A DNA stretch of 64,000 nt from Isoptericola peretonis (lineage in GTDB: Bacteria; Actinomycetota; Actinomycetes; Actinomycetales; Cellulomonadaceae), in NCBI GenBank assembly GCA_023241745.1, contig JALQCY010000005.1, forward strand, positions 309,612 through 373,611, given 5' to 3'. Positions 1-7,752 of the stretch are shown piece after piece. Made by a program: the position numbers and the translations under genes. Each line of letters begins with the position of its first letter. Within the stretch, counting starts at the first letter, position 1. Below the pieces are notes generated by a model, which was given only the letters and a program-made list of their open reading frames with translations, ran no database searches and was not told where the DNA came from.

Positions 1-1
1 G

Positions 2-208
2 CAGGTGGGCGTGACGTGCCTGGTCTCGGGCGGCATGCGCACGGCGTTCTTCGACGGGCGGCCCGAGCAGTACAAGCCCGGGCCCGACGCCGACCTGGCC
101 GACCCGCGGTGCACGGCGGCGGCCGTCGTCACGGCGCTGCGCCAGCCCGTCGGCTTCGAGGTGCGCGAGATGCTCGTCATGGCGTCGGGCGAGGCGTCGT
201 GGCCGTGA
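2..208 (+). CDS. SDR-family oxidoreductase, C-terminal end (5' truncated by window)
   Basis: The frame is open from the left edge and ends at 208, so only about 68 C-terminal residues are visible. They read like the tail of a short-chain dehydrogenase: a V-x-C-L-V-S-G-G-M-x-T-x-F stretch, as after the catalytic YxxxK helix in many SDRs, then a helix containing the phrase VVTALRQP and a final REMLV segment ending in SWP. The nucleotide-binding and catalytic residues lie upstream of the window, so substrate cannot be inferred. The stop overlaps the GTG of the next gene in a GTGA junction, which suggests one transcript. Confidence 0.6.
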   Translation, partial: QVGVTCLVSGGMRTAFFDGRPEQYKPGPDADLADPRCTAAAVVTALRQPVGFEVREMLVMASGEASWP

Positions 209-1296
209 GCGACCTGCCGGCCCTGGCCGAGGGCCAGGACGAGGGCGTGGTCCTCGTCCTGCGGGCGCTCGGTCTCGGTGACGCCGTCACCGCGGTCCCC
301 GCGCTGCGCGGGGTCCGCCGGGCCTGGCCGCGGCGGCGCGTGCTCCTGGCCGGGCCGACGGCGCCGGGCGAGTGGCTGCGCGGCCTCGGCCTGGTGGACG
401 GCGTCGTGCCCGCCCGCGGCCTCGAGCCGCTGCGCTGGGGTCAGGAGGCCGAGACCGTCACCGGCGGACCGCCCGCCGGGCACGTCGCCGTGAACCTGCA
501 CGGCCGCGGCCCCCAGAGCCACCGGGTGCTGCTCGCCGACGCCCCCGAGCGGCTCGTCGCCTTCGCGTCGCCGGAGGCGGGCGTCGACGGCCCGGCCTGG
601 AGCGAGGACGAGCACGAGGTGGACCGCTGGTGCCGCCTCGTCACGGAGGCCGGCGGGCCGTGCGCGCGGGAGGACCTGCGGCTCGAGGAGCCCGCGACGC
701 GCGGTTCGCACGTCGTGGTGCACCCCGGCGCCGCCTCGGCGTCCCGCCGGTGGCGCCAGGAGCGGTTCGCGGCGGTGGTGCGGCGGCTGGCGGACGCCGG
801 CCACGACGTCGTCGTCACGGGCGGCCCCGGGGAGGATGCCCGCGCCGAGGCCGTCGCGGCGGCGGCCCGCACGGGGCCGGGGACCCCGGCCGGGACGGTG
901 ACCGACGCGGCCGGGACGCTGGACCTCGCGGCCCTGGCCGACCTGGTGGCCACCGCGCGCCTGGTCGTGTGCGGCGACACGGGGGTGGCGCACCTGGCCA
1001 CCGCGTACGGCACGCCCTCGGTGGGGCTGTACGGCCCCACGCCGCCGCAGCTCTGGGGACCGGCGATCGACCCGGCGCGCCACGCCGTCCTGTGGCACGG
1101 TGAAGACGCCGCCCTCGCACCGTCGGGCGGCGGCCACCACCGCGGCGACCCGCACGGCGACGAGCCGGACCCCGCCCTGGAGCTCATCACCGTGGAGGAG
1201 GTCGTGGCGGCCGCCGACGCGCTGCTCGCCCGGGCCACGGCACCGGGCACGGCACCGGGCACGGCACCGGGCACGGACGAGACGGAGGAGACCTGA
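205..1296 (+). CDS. glycosyltransferase family 9 (heptosyltransferase-like) protein
   Basis: A 363-residue protein if the GTG at 205 is used. That start overlaps the upstream stop as GTGA; GTG 199 is an alternative. The N-terminal half begins with LVLRALGLGDAVTAVPALRG, the GT9 signature in which a nucleotide-sugar transferase Rossmann domain starts. The C-terminal half contains VVVHPGAASASRRW, an FAAVVRRLADAGHDVVVTGG helix-strand pair and VCGDTGVAHLA, the DTGxxH donor-site motif, followed by GLYGPTPP. In Gram-positive actinobacteria such proteins are thought to add sugars to cell-surface glycans; the acceptor here is unknown. The last residues are a TAPG repeat from three perfect 12-bp DNA repeats. 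The stop overlaps the next ATG by one base. Confidence 0.8.
   Translation: MSDLPALAEGQDEGVVLVLRALGLGDAVTAVPALRGVRRAWPRRRVLLAGPTAPGEWLRGLGLVDGVVPARGLEPLRWGQEAETVTGGPPAGHVAVNLHGRGPQSHRVLLADAPERLVAFASPEAGVDGPAWSEDEHEVDRWCRLVTEAGGPCAREDLRLEEPATRGSHVVVHPGAASASRRWRQERFAAVVRRLADAGHDVVVTGGPGEDARAEAVAAAARTGPGTPAGTVTDAAGTLDLAALADLVATARLVVCGDTGVAHLATAYGTPSVGLYGPTPPQLWGPAIDPARHAVLWHGEDAALAPSGGGHHRGDPHGDEPDPALELITVEEVVAAADALLARATAPGTAPGTAPGTDETEET
1241..1276 (+). repeat. three perfect 12-bp tandem repeats inside the GT9 gene
   Basis: The unit CACCGGGCACGG occurs three times without change and encodes a TAPG repeat near the C-terminus of the glycosyltransferase. Twelve-base, in-frame repeats also occur in the linker of the neighbouring UDP-sugar fusion gene and in the FUSC gene. 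Confidence 0.9.
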
Positions 1297-1718
1297 TGGA
1301 GCGCGACGACGTGATGGCCTGGGTGGCCGAGTACGAGCGCGCCTGGCGCGAGAGCGACGCCGGCGCCGTCGCCCGCCTGTTCAGCGAGGACGCGCGCTAC
1401 GCCCGCTCGCCCTACACCCCCGCGCTGCTCGGGCACGAGGAGATCGGCGAGTTCTGGTCGTCCGACGAGGGCGCGACGTTCTCCATGACGGCCGAGCCGG
1501 TCGCCGTGGAGGGCCGCACCGCCGTCGTGCGCGTCGGCGTGCAGTACACCGCGCCCCAGGCGCAGGAGTACAAGGACCTGTGGGTGCTGGAGTTCGCCGA
1601 CGACGGCCGTGTGACGGAGTTCGAGGAGTGGGCCTACTGGCCCGGGCTCCCCTACACCGCCAGCGGGCCGGACGCCTTCGGGCGCGAGGAGGAGCCGGGG
1701 CCCACCCCGGAGATCTGA
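1296..1718 (+). CDS. NTF2-like / SnoaL-type small protein
   Basis: A 140-residue protein whose ATG shares a base with the GT9 stop, so it is probably translationally coupled to it. The N-terminus (VAEYERAWRESDAGAVARLFSEDARY) is the typical first helices of an NTF2/SnoaL cone fold, followed by a motif reading HEEIGEFW and alternating beta strands ending in VTEFEEWAYWPG. Members of this superfamily include ketosteroid isomerases, polyketide cyclases and many proteins of unknown role; no catalytic assignment is possible from this sequence. It is probably the last gene of the SDR-GT9 transcript, because a GC-rich stem-loop follows. Confidence 0.75.
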   Translation: MERDDVMAWVAEYERAWRESDAGAVARLFSEDARYARSPYTPALLGHEEIGEFWSSDEGATFSMTAEPVAVEGRTAVVRVGVQYTAPQAQEYKDLWVLEFADDGRVTEFEEWAYWPGLPYTASGPDAFGREEEPGPTPEI

Positions 1719-1727
1719 GCCGGGCCC

Positions 1728-1762
1728 GACCCGGGGCGGCCCCTGCGGGCCCGCCCCGGGTC
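1728..1762. terminator. stem-loop between convergent genes
   Basis: A 12-bp perfect inverted repeat, GACCCGGGGCGG at 1728-1739 and its complement at 1751-1762, with a GC-rich loop. It lies between the NTF2-like gene and the fusion gene and covers part of the stop codon of the latter. There is no U-tract, as is usual for actinobacterial terminators, so it may act in both directions. Confidence 0.6.
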
Positions 1763-4160
1763 AGGCGGTCCGGCCGACCGCCTCCCGGGCCCGGCCCAGG
1801 GCGTGCACCGACCAGCCCGCCCGGCGCCAGGCGTCGTGGTCGAGGGCGTGCCGGGCGTCGACCACGTGCCGCCGGCGGACCAGCGCGCCGATCACCACCG
1901 GATCGAGGTGCCGGTACACGTCCCACTCCGTGGCCAGCACCACGACGTCGGCGCCGCGCGCGGCGTCCTCGACGTCCGGCTGGTACCCGAGCCGTGGGTG
2001 GCTCGCCTGCGCGAGCGCCAGCGCCTGGGGGTCGGTCACCACCACCTGCGCGCCGGCGTCGACCAGCCGTTCCGCGAGGGCGAGCGACGGCGACGAGCGC
2101 ACGTCGTCGGAGCCGGGTTTGAACGCCGCCCCGAGCACGACGACCCGGGCGCCGAGGAGGTCCCCGCCGCACGCGACGCGCACCAGGCGCGCCGCGTGCG
2201 CGGCGGCGCGCTCGTTGATCGCGTCCACCTCCTCGAGGAAGGTCGTGGCGCTGCCGACGCCGAGCTCGCGCGCCCGCGCGACGCACGCCCGGACGTCCTT
2301 GGGCAGGCAGCCGCCGCCGAACCCGAGGCCCGGGTGGAGGTAGGCGCCCCCGATCCGCGGGTCGTGCGCCATCGTGCCCGCCAGCTCCACGGCGTCCGCG
2401 CCGGACGCCTCGCAGACCTCGGCCATCGCGTTCATGAACGAGATCTTGGTGGCGAGGAACGCGTTGGCGGCGACCTTCGCGAGCTCCGCCGTCGCCCGGT
2501 CGGTGACGACCCGTGGCACGCCCGCGGCGAGCAACGGGCCGTAGACCTCGTCGAGGCGGGCCGCGGCGTCCGACCCGGCAGGTCCGGAAGGCACGCCGTA
2601 GACGAGCCGGTCGGGGCGCAGCGTGTCCGCCACGGCGTGGCCCTCGCGCAGGAACTCGGGGTTCCACACGAGCGTGGCGCCGGTGGGGGCGAGCCGGTCG
2701 GCGACCCGCGCGGCGGTGCCCACGGGCACGGTGGACTTGCCGGCGACGACGTCGCCCGGCCGCAGCACGGGCGCGAGGGCGGAGACCGCCTCGTCGAGGT
2801 GGCGCAGGTCGGCCTCCCCGCCGCCCGCCCGCTGGGGCGTGCCGACGCACAGGAAGTGGACGTCGCAGCCGGCCGCCCCGGCGGGGTCGGTGGTGAAGCG
2901 CAGCCGCCCCGCCGCCCGGCCCTCGGCCAGCAGCCGCGCCAGGTCGGGCTCGTAGAACGGGGCCCGGCCCGCCGAGAGCGCGGCGACCCGGTCGGCGTCG
3001 ACGTCCACCCCCACGACGTCGTGGCCCAGGCGGGCCAGCGCCGCCGCGTGCACGGCACCGAGGTAGCCGCAGCCCAGGACGGACACCCGGAGCCCGGTGG
3101 GGCGTCCTCCACCGTCCGACCCGGCGTCCGACCCGGCGTCCGACCCGGCGTCCGACCTGGCGTCCGACCTGGCGTCCGGCCCGGCTTCCGACCCGGCGTC
3201 GCGCTCCCGGAACCATCGCACCGTGCGCGCGAGCCCCTCGCGCCAGGGGGTGCCTGCGCGCCACCCGAGCGCCGACTCGGCGAGCGACGTGTCCGGCCGG
3301 CGGCGCTGCGGGTCGTCCTCGGGCAGGTCGACGTGCCGCAGGCCGGCGGTCGAGCCCGTCTCGGCGAGCACGGCCTGCGCCACCTCGAGCACGGTGAGCT
3401 CCTCCGGGTTGCCGAGGTTCATCGGCCCCGGGTGCCCGCTGGCGGCGAACGCGAGCAGGCCCTCCACCAGGTCGTCGACGAAGCAGACGGAGCGCGTCTG
3501 GGAGCCGTCGCCCGCCACGGTGAGGGGCTCGCCCGCGAGCGCCTGCCGCACGAACGTGGGGATCATGCGGCCGTCGTGCCCCCGCATCCGCGGGCCGTAC
3601 GTGTTGAAGATGCGCACGATGCCGGCGTCGACGCCGCGGTCGTCGCGGTAGGCGGTGGTGAGGGCCTCGCCGAACCGCTTGGCCTCGTCGTAGACGCTGC
3701 GCGGCCCCACGGGGTTCACGTGCCCCCAGTAGTCCTCGCGCTGGGGGTGCACCTCCGGGTCGCCGTACACCTCGGACGTCGAGGCGAGCACGAAGCGGGC
3801 GCGACAGGCGCCCGCCAGCTCGAGGGCGTGCCGCGTGCCGATCGACCCCACGTCGAGCGTCTCGACCGGACGCCGCAGGTAGTCGGTCGGCGACGCGGGG
3901 GACGCGAGGTGCAGCACCAGGTCGACGTCGTCGCGCGGCACCCCGGCGAGGCCCTTGCTGACGTCGGCGTCCACCACGACGAACCGGGGGTCGGCCCGCA
4001 GGTGGGCGACGTTGTGCGCGTCACCGGTGGACAGGTCGTCCACGCACACCACGGCAGTGCCGGCGGCCAGCAGGGCCTCGCACACGTGGCTGCCGACGAA
4101 CCCCGCGCCGCCGGTGACGACGGCGCGGCGGAAGGCCGGCGTCCCGTCCGGCGCGCTCAT
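1761..4160 (-). CDS. bifunctional fusion: UDP-glucuronate decarboxylase (UDP-xylose synthase) + UDP-glucose 6-dehydrogenase
   Basis: One 799-residue open frame contains two complete enzymes. Residues 1-320 are an extended SDR: VVTGGAGFVGSH binds NAD near residue 15, SVYDEAKRFGE supplies the YxxxK pair, and YGPRMRGHDGRMIPTF plus GDGSQTRSVCFVDD are typical of UDP-xylose synthases. Residues about 356-799 are a UDP-glucose dehydrogenase: VSVLGCGYLGAVHAA binds NAD, STVPVGT and NPEFLREG are family motifs, and GFGGGCLPKD holds the catalytic cysteine (residue 618). Between them is a hydrophilic D-A-G-S/D-A-R-S linker encoded by 12-bp repeats. Established chemistry would take UDP-glucose to UDP-glucuronate (second half) and then to UDP-xylose (first half). 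The ATG at 4160 overlaps the upstream small gene's stop as ATGA. The fusion order, product enzyme before supplier enzyme, is notable. Confidence 0.9.
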   Translation of the reverse strand: MSAPDGTPAFRRAVVTGGAGFVGSHVCEALLAAGTAVVCVDDLSTGDAHNVAHLRADPRFVVVDADVSKGLAGVPRDDVDLVLHLASPASPTDYLRRPVETLDVGSIGTRHALELAGACRARFVLASTSEVYGDPEVHPQREDYWGHVNPVGPRSVYDEAKRFGEALTTAYRDDRGVDAGIVRIFNTYGPRMRGHDGRMIPTFVRQALAGEPLTVAGDGSQTRSVCFVDDLVEGLLAFAASGHPGPMNLGNPEELTVLEVAQAVLAETGSTAGLRHVDLPEDDPQRRRPDTSLAESALGWRAGTPWREGLARTVRWFRERDAGSEAGPDARSDARSDAGSDAGSDAGSDGGGRPTGLRVSVLGCGYLGAVHAAALARLGHDVVGVDVDADRVAALSAGRAPFYEPDLARLLAEGRAAGRLRFTTDPAGAAGCDVHFLCVGTPQRAGGGEADLRHLDEAVSALAPVLRPGDVVAGKSTVPVGTAARVADRLAPTGATLVWNPEFLREGHAVADTLRPDRLVYGVPSGPAGSDAAARLDEVYGPLLAAGVPRVVTDRATAELAKVAANAFLATKISFMNAMAEVCEASGADAVELAGTMAHDPRIGGAYLHPGLGFGGGCLPKDVRACVARARELGVGSATTFLEEVDAINERAAAHAARLVRVACGGDLLGARVVVLGAAFKPGSDDVRSSPSLALAERLVDAGAQVVVTDPQALALAQASHPRLGYQPDVEDAARGADVVVLATEWDVYRHLDPVVIGALVRRRHVVDARHALDHDAWRRAGWSVHALGRAREAVGRTA
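3114..3197. repeat. seven 12-bp tandem repeats encoding the linker of the UDP-sugar fusion
   Basis: Plus-strand unit GTCCGACCCGGC with few substitutions, seven contiguous copies, in frame with the minus-strand gene. It encodes a flexible acidic linker made mostly of DAGS and DARS units between the two enzyme domains. Copy number may vary between strains by slippage. Confidence 0.95.
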
Positions 4161-4444
4161 CGGCGCACGAGCTTCGCGAAGGTGCTGCCGCCCCCGCCCG
4201 ACCGTTGCGCCTGGTACAGCAGGGCCAGCCCGGCGTCCTCGAACTTCGCGAACCAGGTGTCCCAGTCGAGCGCCTCGAGCTCGTCCTCCCCCGCGCCGCC
4301 GGGGAAGTCGATGCGCAGCACGCCCGCGTCCTCGCCGCCCGCGGCCGTGCCGCGCACCGTGGCGGGGCTGCCGCCGTTCTCCTCGACCCACTGCCGGATC
4401 TCGTCGTGGTCGGTGGTCGTCCTGGTCTCCGAGCCTTCAGCCAT
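4157..4444 (-). CDS. small conserved acidic protein of unknown function
   Basis: A 95-residue protein with a good ribosome site (GGGAGG five bases before the ATG). It starts MAEGSETRTTTDHDEIRQW and ends in a short basic tail (FAKLVRR). The order, a DHDEIRxWVEExGG motif, then GVLRIDFPG, then a tryptophan/acidic stretch with WDTWFAKFEDAGLALLYQ, matches a small family found in many proteobacteria and actinobacteria. Members are sometimes mislabelled as glucan branching enzymes, but the protein is far too small for that and no active site is visible. Its stop overlaps the start of the UDP-xylose fusion gene by four bases (ATGA), so the two are co-translated. Function unknown. Confidence 0.75.
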   Translation of the reverse strand: MAEGSETRTTTDHDEIRQWVEENGGSPATVRGTAAGGEDAGVLRIDFPGGAGEDELEALDWDTWFAKFEDAGLALLYQAQRSGGGGSTFAKLVRR

Positions 4445-4548
4445 GATCGCCTCCCGCTGAGCGGTGTCGCGCGGCCGCGCTGCTGGACCCGACCCGTTCA
4501 CCGTGGCACGACCGCCGGACGCACGCAGCGGAAAACCGGACCGGGCGC

Positions 4549-5661
4549 TCACGCCTCGAGGGCGGAGGCGCAGCGACGCAGCACCACGACGAGCGCGGCC
4601 GCCACGAGATGGTCGTCCCCCGACCTCTCCCGCGCCGCGCGGACGGCGCCGGGGAGCTCGTCGACCTTCCGGACGAGGTGCGCGACCGCGTCCTCGGGGT
4701 CGTCGTCCTCGGTCCCCTGGTCCTCGGCCTGGTCCTCGGCCTTGTCCTCGGCCCCGTCCTCGGTCGGCCGCAGCACCGCGGCGAGGGAGCGCAGGGCGGA
4801 CGCGAACTCCGGGCGCAGCTGGGGTCCGAGGGCGACCACCTCCCGGTCCTCGCGCTCCCAGGTCACCAGCAGCCGCACGATCTCGTCCATCCCCTCCGCG
4901 GCGGTGCCGAGCGCCTCGATCCGCCGTGACTGCTCGCTCGCGCGGTCGCCGTGCCGGCGCGCCCGCGGGTTCCCGCGCGACGCCTCCCACGTGTGCGCGA
5001 CCTCGGCGCGCGCCCGCTCGATCGTGGGACGCAGGCCGGCCCGTCGTCGCTCCCACTCGTCAGGGGCCAGCGGGCCCCGGTGCTCGAGCCAGCCGGCCAG
5101 GGAGTCCGCCTGCTCGGCGAGCGCGTCGCGCAGGCGGTCGAGCGCCGCTTCCGACGGCGTGATCGGCAGGGGCGGCCGGACGGCGTTGACGCCCACGCCG
5201 ATCGCGGCCCCCACGAGGACCAGGCCGGCGAACGCGCCCACGTACTCGGTCTCCTCCCCCTGGCCGAGGATGAGGACGAAGATCGCGGAGTTCGCCACCC
5301 AGGTGCCCATGTCCCCGAGCGCGCGCCAGCCCGCGCACAGCAGCGCCACGCCCACGACCAGCGCGACGGAGAGCGCGCTCGGGGCCAGCACCGCGTCCAC
5401 GCCCAGCGCGACGGCGGCGCCGAGGAGCAGCGCGCCGACGGCCTGGAGCGACTCCCGCACCGACCGCGCCAGCGTGCTGGTCGTGGCCAGGACCGCCCCG
5501 AGCGGGGCGTAGTAGGGGTAGTCGGCGAAGGGCGGCGGCGCGACCATGCCCACCAGCCAGGCGAGCGCCGCGGCCACCGCTCCCCGCAGGGCAAGGGACC
5601 AGCGCGGGTGCATCTCCCAGGTGCGGTGCGCGCTCGCCGGCAGGCGTGGCACCGTCGTCAT
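4549..5661 (-). CDS. FUSC-family (fusaric-acid-resistance-like) integral membrane protein
   Basis: A 370-residue protein. The first about 170 residues hold six hydrophobic segments (for example ALRGAVAAALAWLVGMVA, ALSVALVVGVALLCAG, YVGAFAGLVLVGAAIGVGV) joined by the PYYAPLGAVLATT motif, typical of the FUSC/ArAE exporter fold. The C-terminal half is a long charged cytoplasmic helical region beginning TPSEAALDRLRDALAEQADSLA. A low-complexity AEDQ/AEDK segment is encoded by 12-bp repeats. Family members are linked to export of aromatic acids or envelope stress, but no substrate is proven here. It is the last gene of a five-gene operon; its ATG overlaps the preceding stop as ATGA. Confidence 0.8.
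   Translation of the reverse strand: MTTVPRLPASAHRTWEMHPRWSLALRGAVAAALAWLVGMVAPPPFADYPYYAPLGAVLATTSTLARSVRESLQAVGALLLGAAVALGVDAVLAPSALSVALVVGVALLCAGWRALGDMGTWVANSAIFVLILGQGEETEYVGAFAGLVLVGAAIGVGVNAVRPPLPITPSEAALDRLRDALAEQADSLAGWLEHRGPLAPDEWERRRAGLRPTIERARAEVAHTWEASRGNPRARRHGDRASEQSRRIEALGTAAEGMDEIVRLLVTWEREDREVVALGPQLRPEFASALRSLAAVLRPTEDGAEDKAEDQAEDQGTEDDDPEDAVAHLVRKVDELPGAVRAARERSGDDHLVAAALVVVLRRCASALEA
4721..4762. repeat. 12-bp tandem repeats in the FUSC gene
   Basis: Three and a half copies of a TCCTCGGCCTGG-like unit on the plus strand encode an AEDQ/AEDK acidic stretch in the cytoplasmic tail of the minus-strand FUSC protein. Confidence 0.85.
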
Positions 5662-6134
5662 CCCTGCTGCGCCTGCCGCGCCGCGGGCAGGTCCGGCGGC
5701 CGCTCCGTGTACCCGGGCGCGAGCCGCACCCGCCAGGCGCCGCCGGGCCGGCCGCCGGCGCCGGCGCCGTCGTCGGGCGCGTCGACCGCGGCGACGTCCT
5801 CCCACCGCACCAGGTAGGTACCGCGGTGCCGACGCCGCACCAGCTGCGGGATCGGCCAGGGCGAGCGCACGTCCGTGCGCTCGTAGCCGTGGTACGACCC
5901 GGCTCCGCGCGGTCCCACGAGCAGGCCGACCACGACGGCGCGCCCGACGGCGTCCCGGCGCGCGTGCGCGCTCAGCGGCGCGTCGTGCTCCTCCTCCTCG
6001 CGGTCCTGCCCGTCGCCCGGACCGTCGTCGGGCTCGTCGCGCAGCTCGAGCGCGAGCCGTACGTCCACGACGACGCCCAGCGCCGCGCCGTCGGGCCCGA
6101 GGACGCGCGCGTCGAGGAGGTCGCCCACGTTCAT
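5658..6134 (-). CDS. PRC-barrel-like protein, longer paralogue
   Basis: A 158-residue soluble protein. The N-terminus MNVGDLLDARVLGPDGAALG followed by VVVDVRLALEL is the opening pair of strands of a PRC-barrel-like fold, and a second strand set appears around RGTYLVRWEDVAAVD. A charged insertion (EEEEHDAPL) and a Gly/Ala-rich segment separate the two. PRC-barrel proteins bind RNA or partner proteins, or sit beside membrane transporters; the role here is unknown. Both ends overlap neighbours by ATGA (start 6134 with the next PRC-like gene, stop with the FUSC start), so it is almost certainly made together with the NRAMP-like carrier and the FUSC protein. Confidence 0.6.
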   Translation of the reverse strand: MNVGDLLDARVLGPDGAALGVVVDVRLALELRDEPDDGPGDGQDREEEEHDAPLSAHARRDAVGRAVVVGLLVGPRGAGSYHGYERTDVRSPWPIPQLVRRRHRGTYLVRWEDVAAVDAPDDGAGAGGRPGGAWRVRLAPGYTERPPDLPAARQAQQG

Positions 6135-6526
6135 GACCCTGCCTCCGGATCACGCCGGCCGCCCGGGATGCGCCCGACGAGGCGGTCGCGCAGCCAGTGC
6201 TCCACCCAGTCGGCGTCGAGGCCGTCGGAGGGCACCGTCAGCTCGATCGCCGTCCCCAGGTGCCCGACGTCCTCCCACGCGATGTGCGGCAGCCGCGACG
6301 TCGGGGCGCGCCCGCCGAAGAGCCGCAGCGCGAGGGCCGGCCCGACGAGGATCGCCGAGACGTGCGCCTCCTGCCCGGCCCGCGCCTCGCCGCCGTCCGG
6401 CCCGGCGAGCTCCAGGTCGTCGACGGTGCGCACGGGCTCGCCGTCGGAGTCCAGCACCTGCCGGCTCAGCAGGTGCAGCCGCGCGTCGACGAGGCGCACC
6501 TCGCCCCTCGTGCCCCGGTCGGTCAT
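6131..6526 (-). CDS. PRC-barrel-like protein, shorter paralogue
   Basis: A 131-residue protein with the same architecture as its downstream neighbour: an N-terminal strand pair (GEVRLVDARLHLLSRQVLDS then PVRTVDDLELAG) and a later RLPHIAWEDVGHLGTAIEL strand that parallels the VRWEDVAAVD segment of the other protein. The C-terminus (WVEHWLRDRLVGRIPGG) is a basic amphipathic helix. I read it as a PRC-barrel-like family member; a specific function cannot be assigned. It lies between the NRAMP-like and the second PRC-like gene with ATGA overlaps on both sides. Confidence 0.6.
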   Translation of the reverse strand: MTDRGTRGEVRLVDARLHLLSRQVLDSDGEPVRTVDDLELAGPDGGEARAGQEAHVSAILVGPALALRLFGGRAPTSRLPHIAWEDVGHLGTAIELTVPSDGLDADWVEHWLRDRLVGRIPGGRRDPEAGS

Positions 6527-7752
6527 GAGCCCGCTCCCGTCGCGATCATCAGGGGGACGGCGGCGACGGCGGCCACCACGACGATCAGCAGGTAGACGCC
6601 GCCCAGCGCGTTCATCACCCTCCCGTTGACGTGCTCGCCCATGTACTCCGGGTCGTTCGCGACCACCAGGATCGGCACGTACGTCAGCGGCAGCGCGACG
6701 GCGGAGAAGACCACGGACATCTCGGTGACGGCGATGGGGTCCACGCTCGTCATGAGGATCCCGACGGCCAGCAGGACCGCCACGATCATCGTGACGTGGA
6801 ACCGCGCCGCCCGGGCCGGTCGCCGGAACTTGCCCCACGACCAGCCGAGGTACTGCGCCATCGTGTAGCCGCTGGACAGGGCGGTCTCGAGCGCCGCCCC
6901 GAACGTGGCGGCCACGATGCCCACGATGACGACGGCGAGCAGCAGCACCCCGCCGGCCTGCGCCACGGGCAGCACGATCTGCGACAGCGACGACACCTCG
7001 ATGCCCGCCGGCAGGAGGACGACGGCGGCGCACGCGGCGATGGCCACCGAGAGCAGCCCGCCCAGCGGGAACCCGACCATGACGTTGAGCCGGTTGGTCG
7101 CCAGGTCCTTCGAGGTCCACCGCTCCTCGACCGCGCCGGACGAGAAGAAGAACACCTCGTACGGCGTCATGGCGGCGCCGAACAGGGCGACGGCGTAGTA
7201 CCAGTAGGCGGCCGGGTGCTCGTTGCCCGGCGCCGAGGGCGGCACGGCCTGGCGCAGCAGCTCGCCCCAGTCCGGACCGAGCAGGAACAGCGCGACGGCG
7301 AAGCCGACGAGCAGCAGACCCATGAGCCCCGCGACGTTCTCGAGCACCTGGAACTTGACCCGCCAGAGCACCAGCCACACCGCGAGCGCCGCCACGGGGA
7401 TCCACAGCCGCGGCTCGACGCTGCTCGCCAGGTGCAGCGCCAGCGTGATGCCGCCGATCTCCGCGGTGAGCGTGAGCAGGTTGATCGCGAACGACGCGAC
7501 GAGGTTGGCCCCGGCGGCCCGCGGCCCGAGACGCTCGCGGATGATCTCGAACGTCGCACGGCCGCTGACGGCGGCGACCCGCCCGGCCATGCTCGCGAAG
7601 AGGCAGATCCCGACTACACCGACGACCACCACCCACACGAGCGACATCCCGAACCGGGACCCCACGACGGCGTTGGTCACCAGGTCCCCGATGTCGACGA
7701 AGCCGCCGATGGCGGTGAGGACGCCGAGCGCGACCGCGAGCATCTTCCTCAT
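6523..7752 (-). CDS. NRAMP-family (SLC11-like) transporter with non-canonical metal-site motifs
   Basis: A 409-residue protein with about eleven hydrophobic helices. Helix 1 (VALGVLTAIGGFVDIGDLVT) and helix 6 (AVALFGAAMTPYEVFFFSS) sit where classical NRAMP proteins carry DPGN and AxxMPH. Here they read D20-I-G-D23 and A-A-M195-T-P-Y-E. The Met is kept but Asn is replaced by Asp and His by Tyr/Glu. Those residues coordinate Mn2+/Fe2+ in known structures, so the substrate may differ (for example Mg2+, as in NRAMP-related magnesium transporters); this is inference. It starts at ATG 7752, overlapping the lipoprotein stop (ATGA), and is followed by two PRC-like genes and a FUSC gene with the same overlap. 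Confidence 0.85.
   Translation of the reverse strand: MRKMLAVALGVLTAIGGFVDIGDLVTNAVVGSRFGMSLVWVVVVGVVGICLFASMAGRVAAVSGRATFEIIRERLGPRAAGANLVASFAINLLTLTAEIGGITLALHLASSVEPRLWIPVAALAVWLVLWRVKFQVLENVAGLMGLLLVGFAVALFLLGPDWGELLRQAVPPSAPGNEHPAAYWYYAVALFGAAMTPYEVFFFSSGAVEERWTSKDLATNRLNVMVGFPLGGLLSVAIAACAAVVLLPAGIEVSSLSQIVLPVAQAGGVLLLAVVIVGIVAATFGAALETALSSGYTMAQYLGWSWGKFRRPARAARFHVTMIVAVLLAVGILMTSVDPIAVTEMSVVFSAVALPLTYVPILVVANDPEYMGEHVNGRVMNALGGVYLLIVVVAAVAAVPLMIATGAGS

Noticed and set aside
3090..3110. Separate UDP-glucose dehydrogenase gene starting in the linker
   Set aside because: No stop separates it from the decarboxylase, and no ATG/GTG with a ribosome site precedes the VLGCGYLG motif; one frame runs through.
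3114..3197. CRISPR-like repeats in the fusion gene
   Set aside because: Units are contiguous 12-mers without spacers and in frame with the protein, so they are coding tandem repeats.
1803..4460. 885-codon open frame on the plus strand over the UDP-sugar fusion gene
   Set aside because: It is a GC-driven antisense shadow: the minus frame has clear enzyme motifs, while this frame is rich in Arg, Ala and His with no domain.
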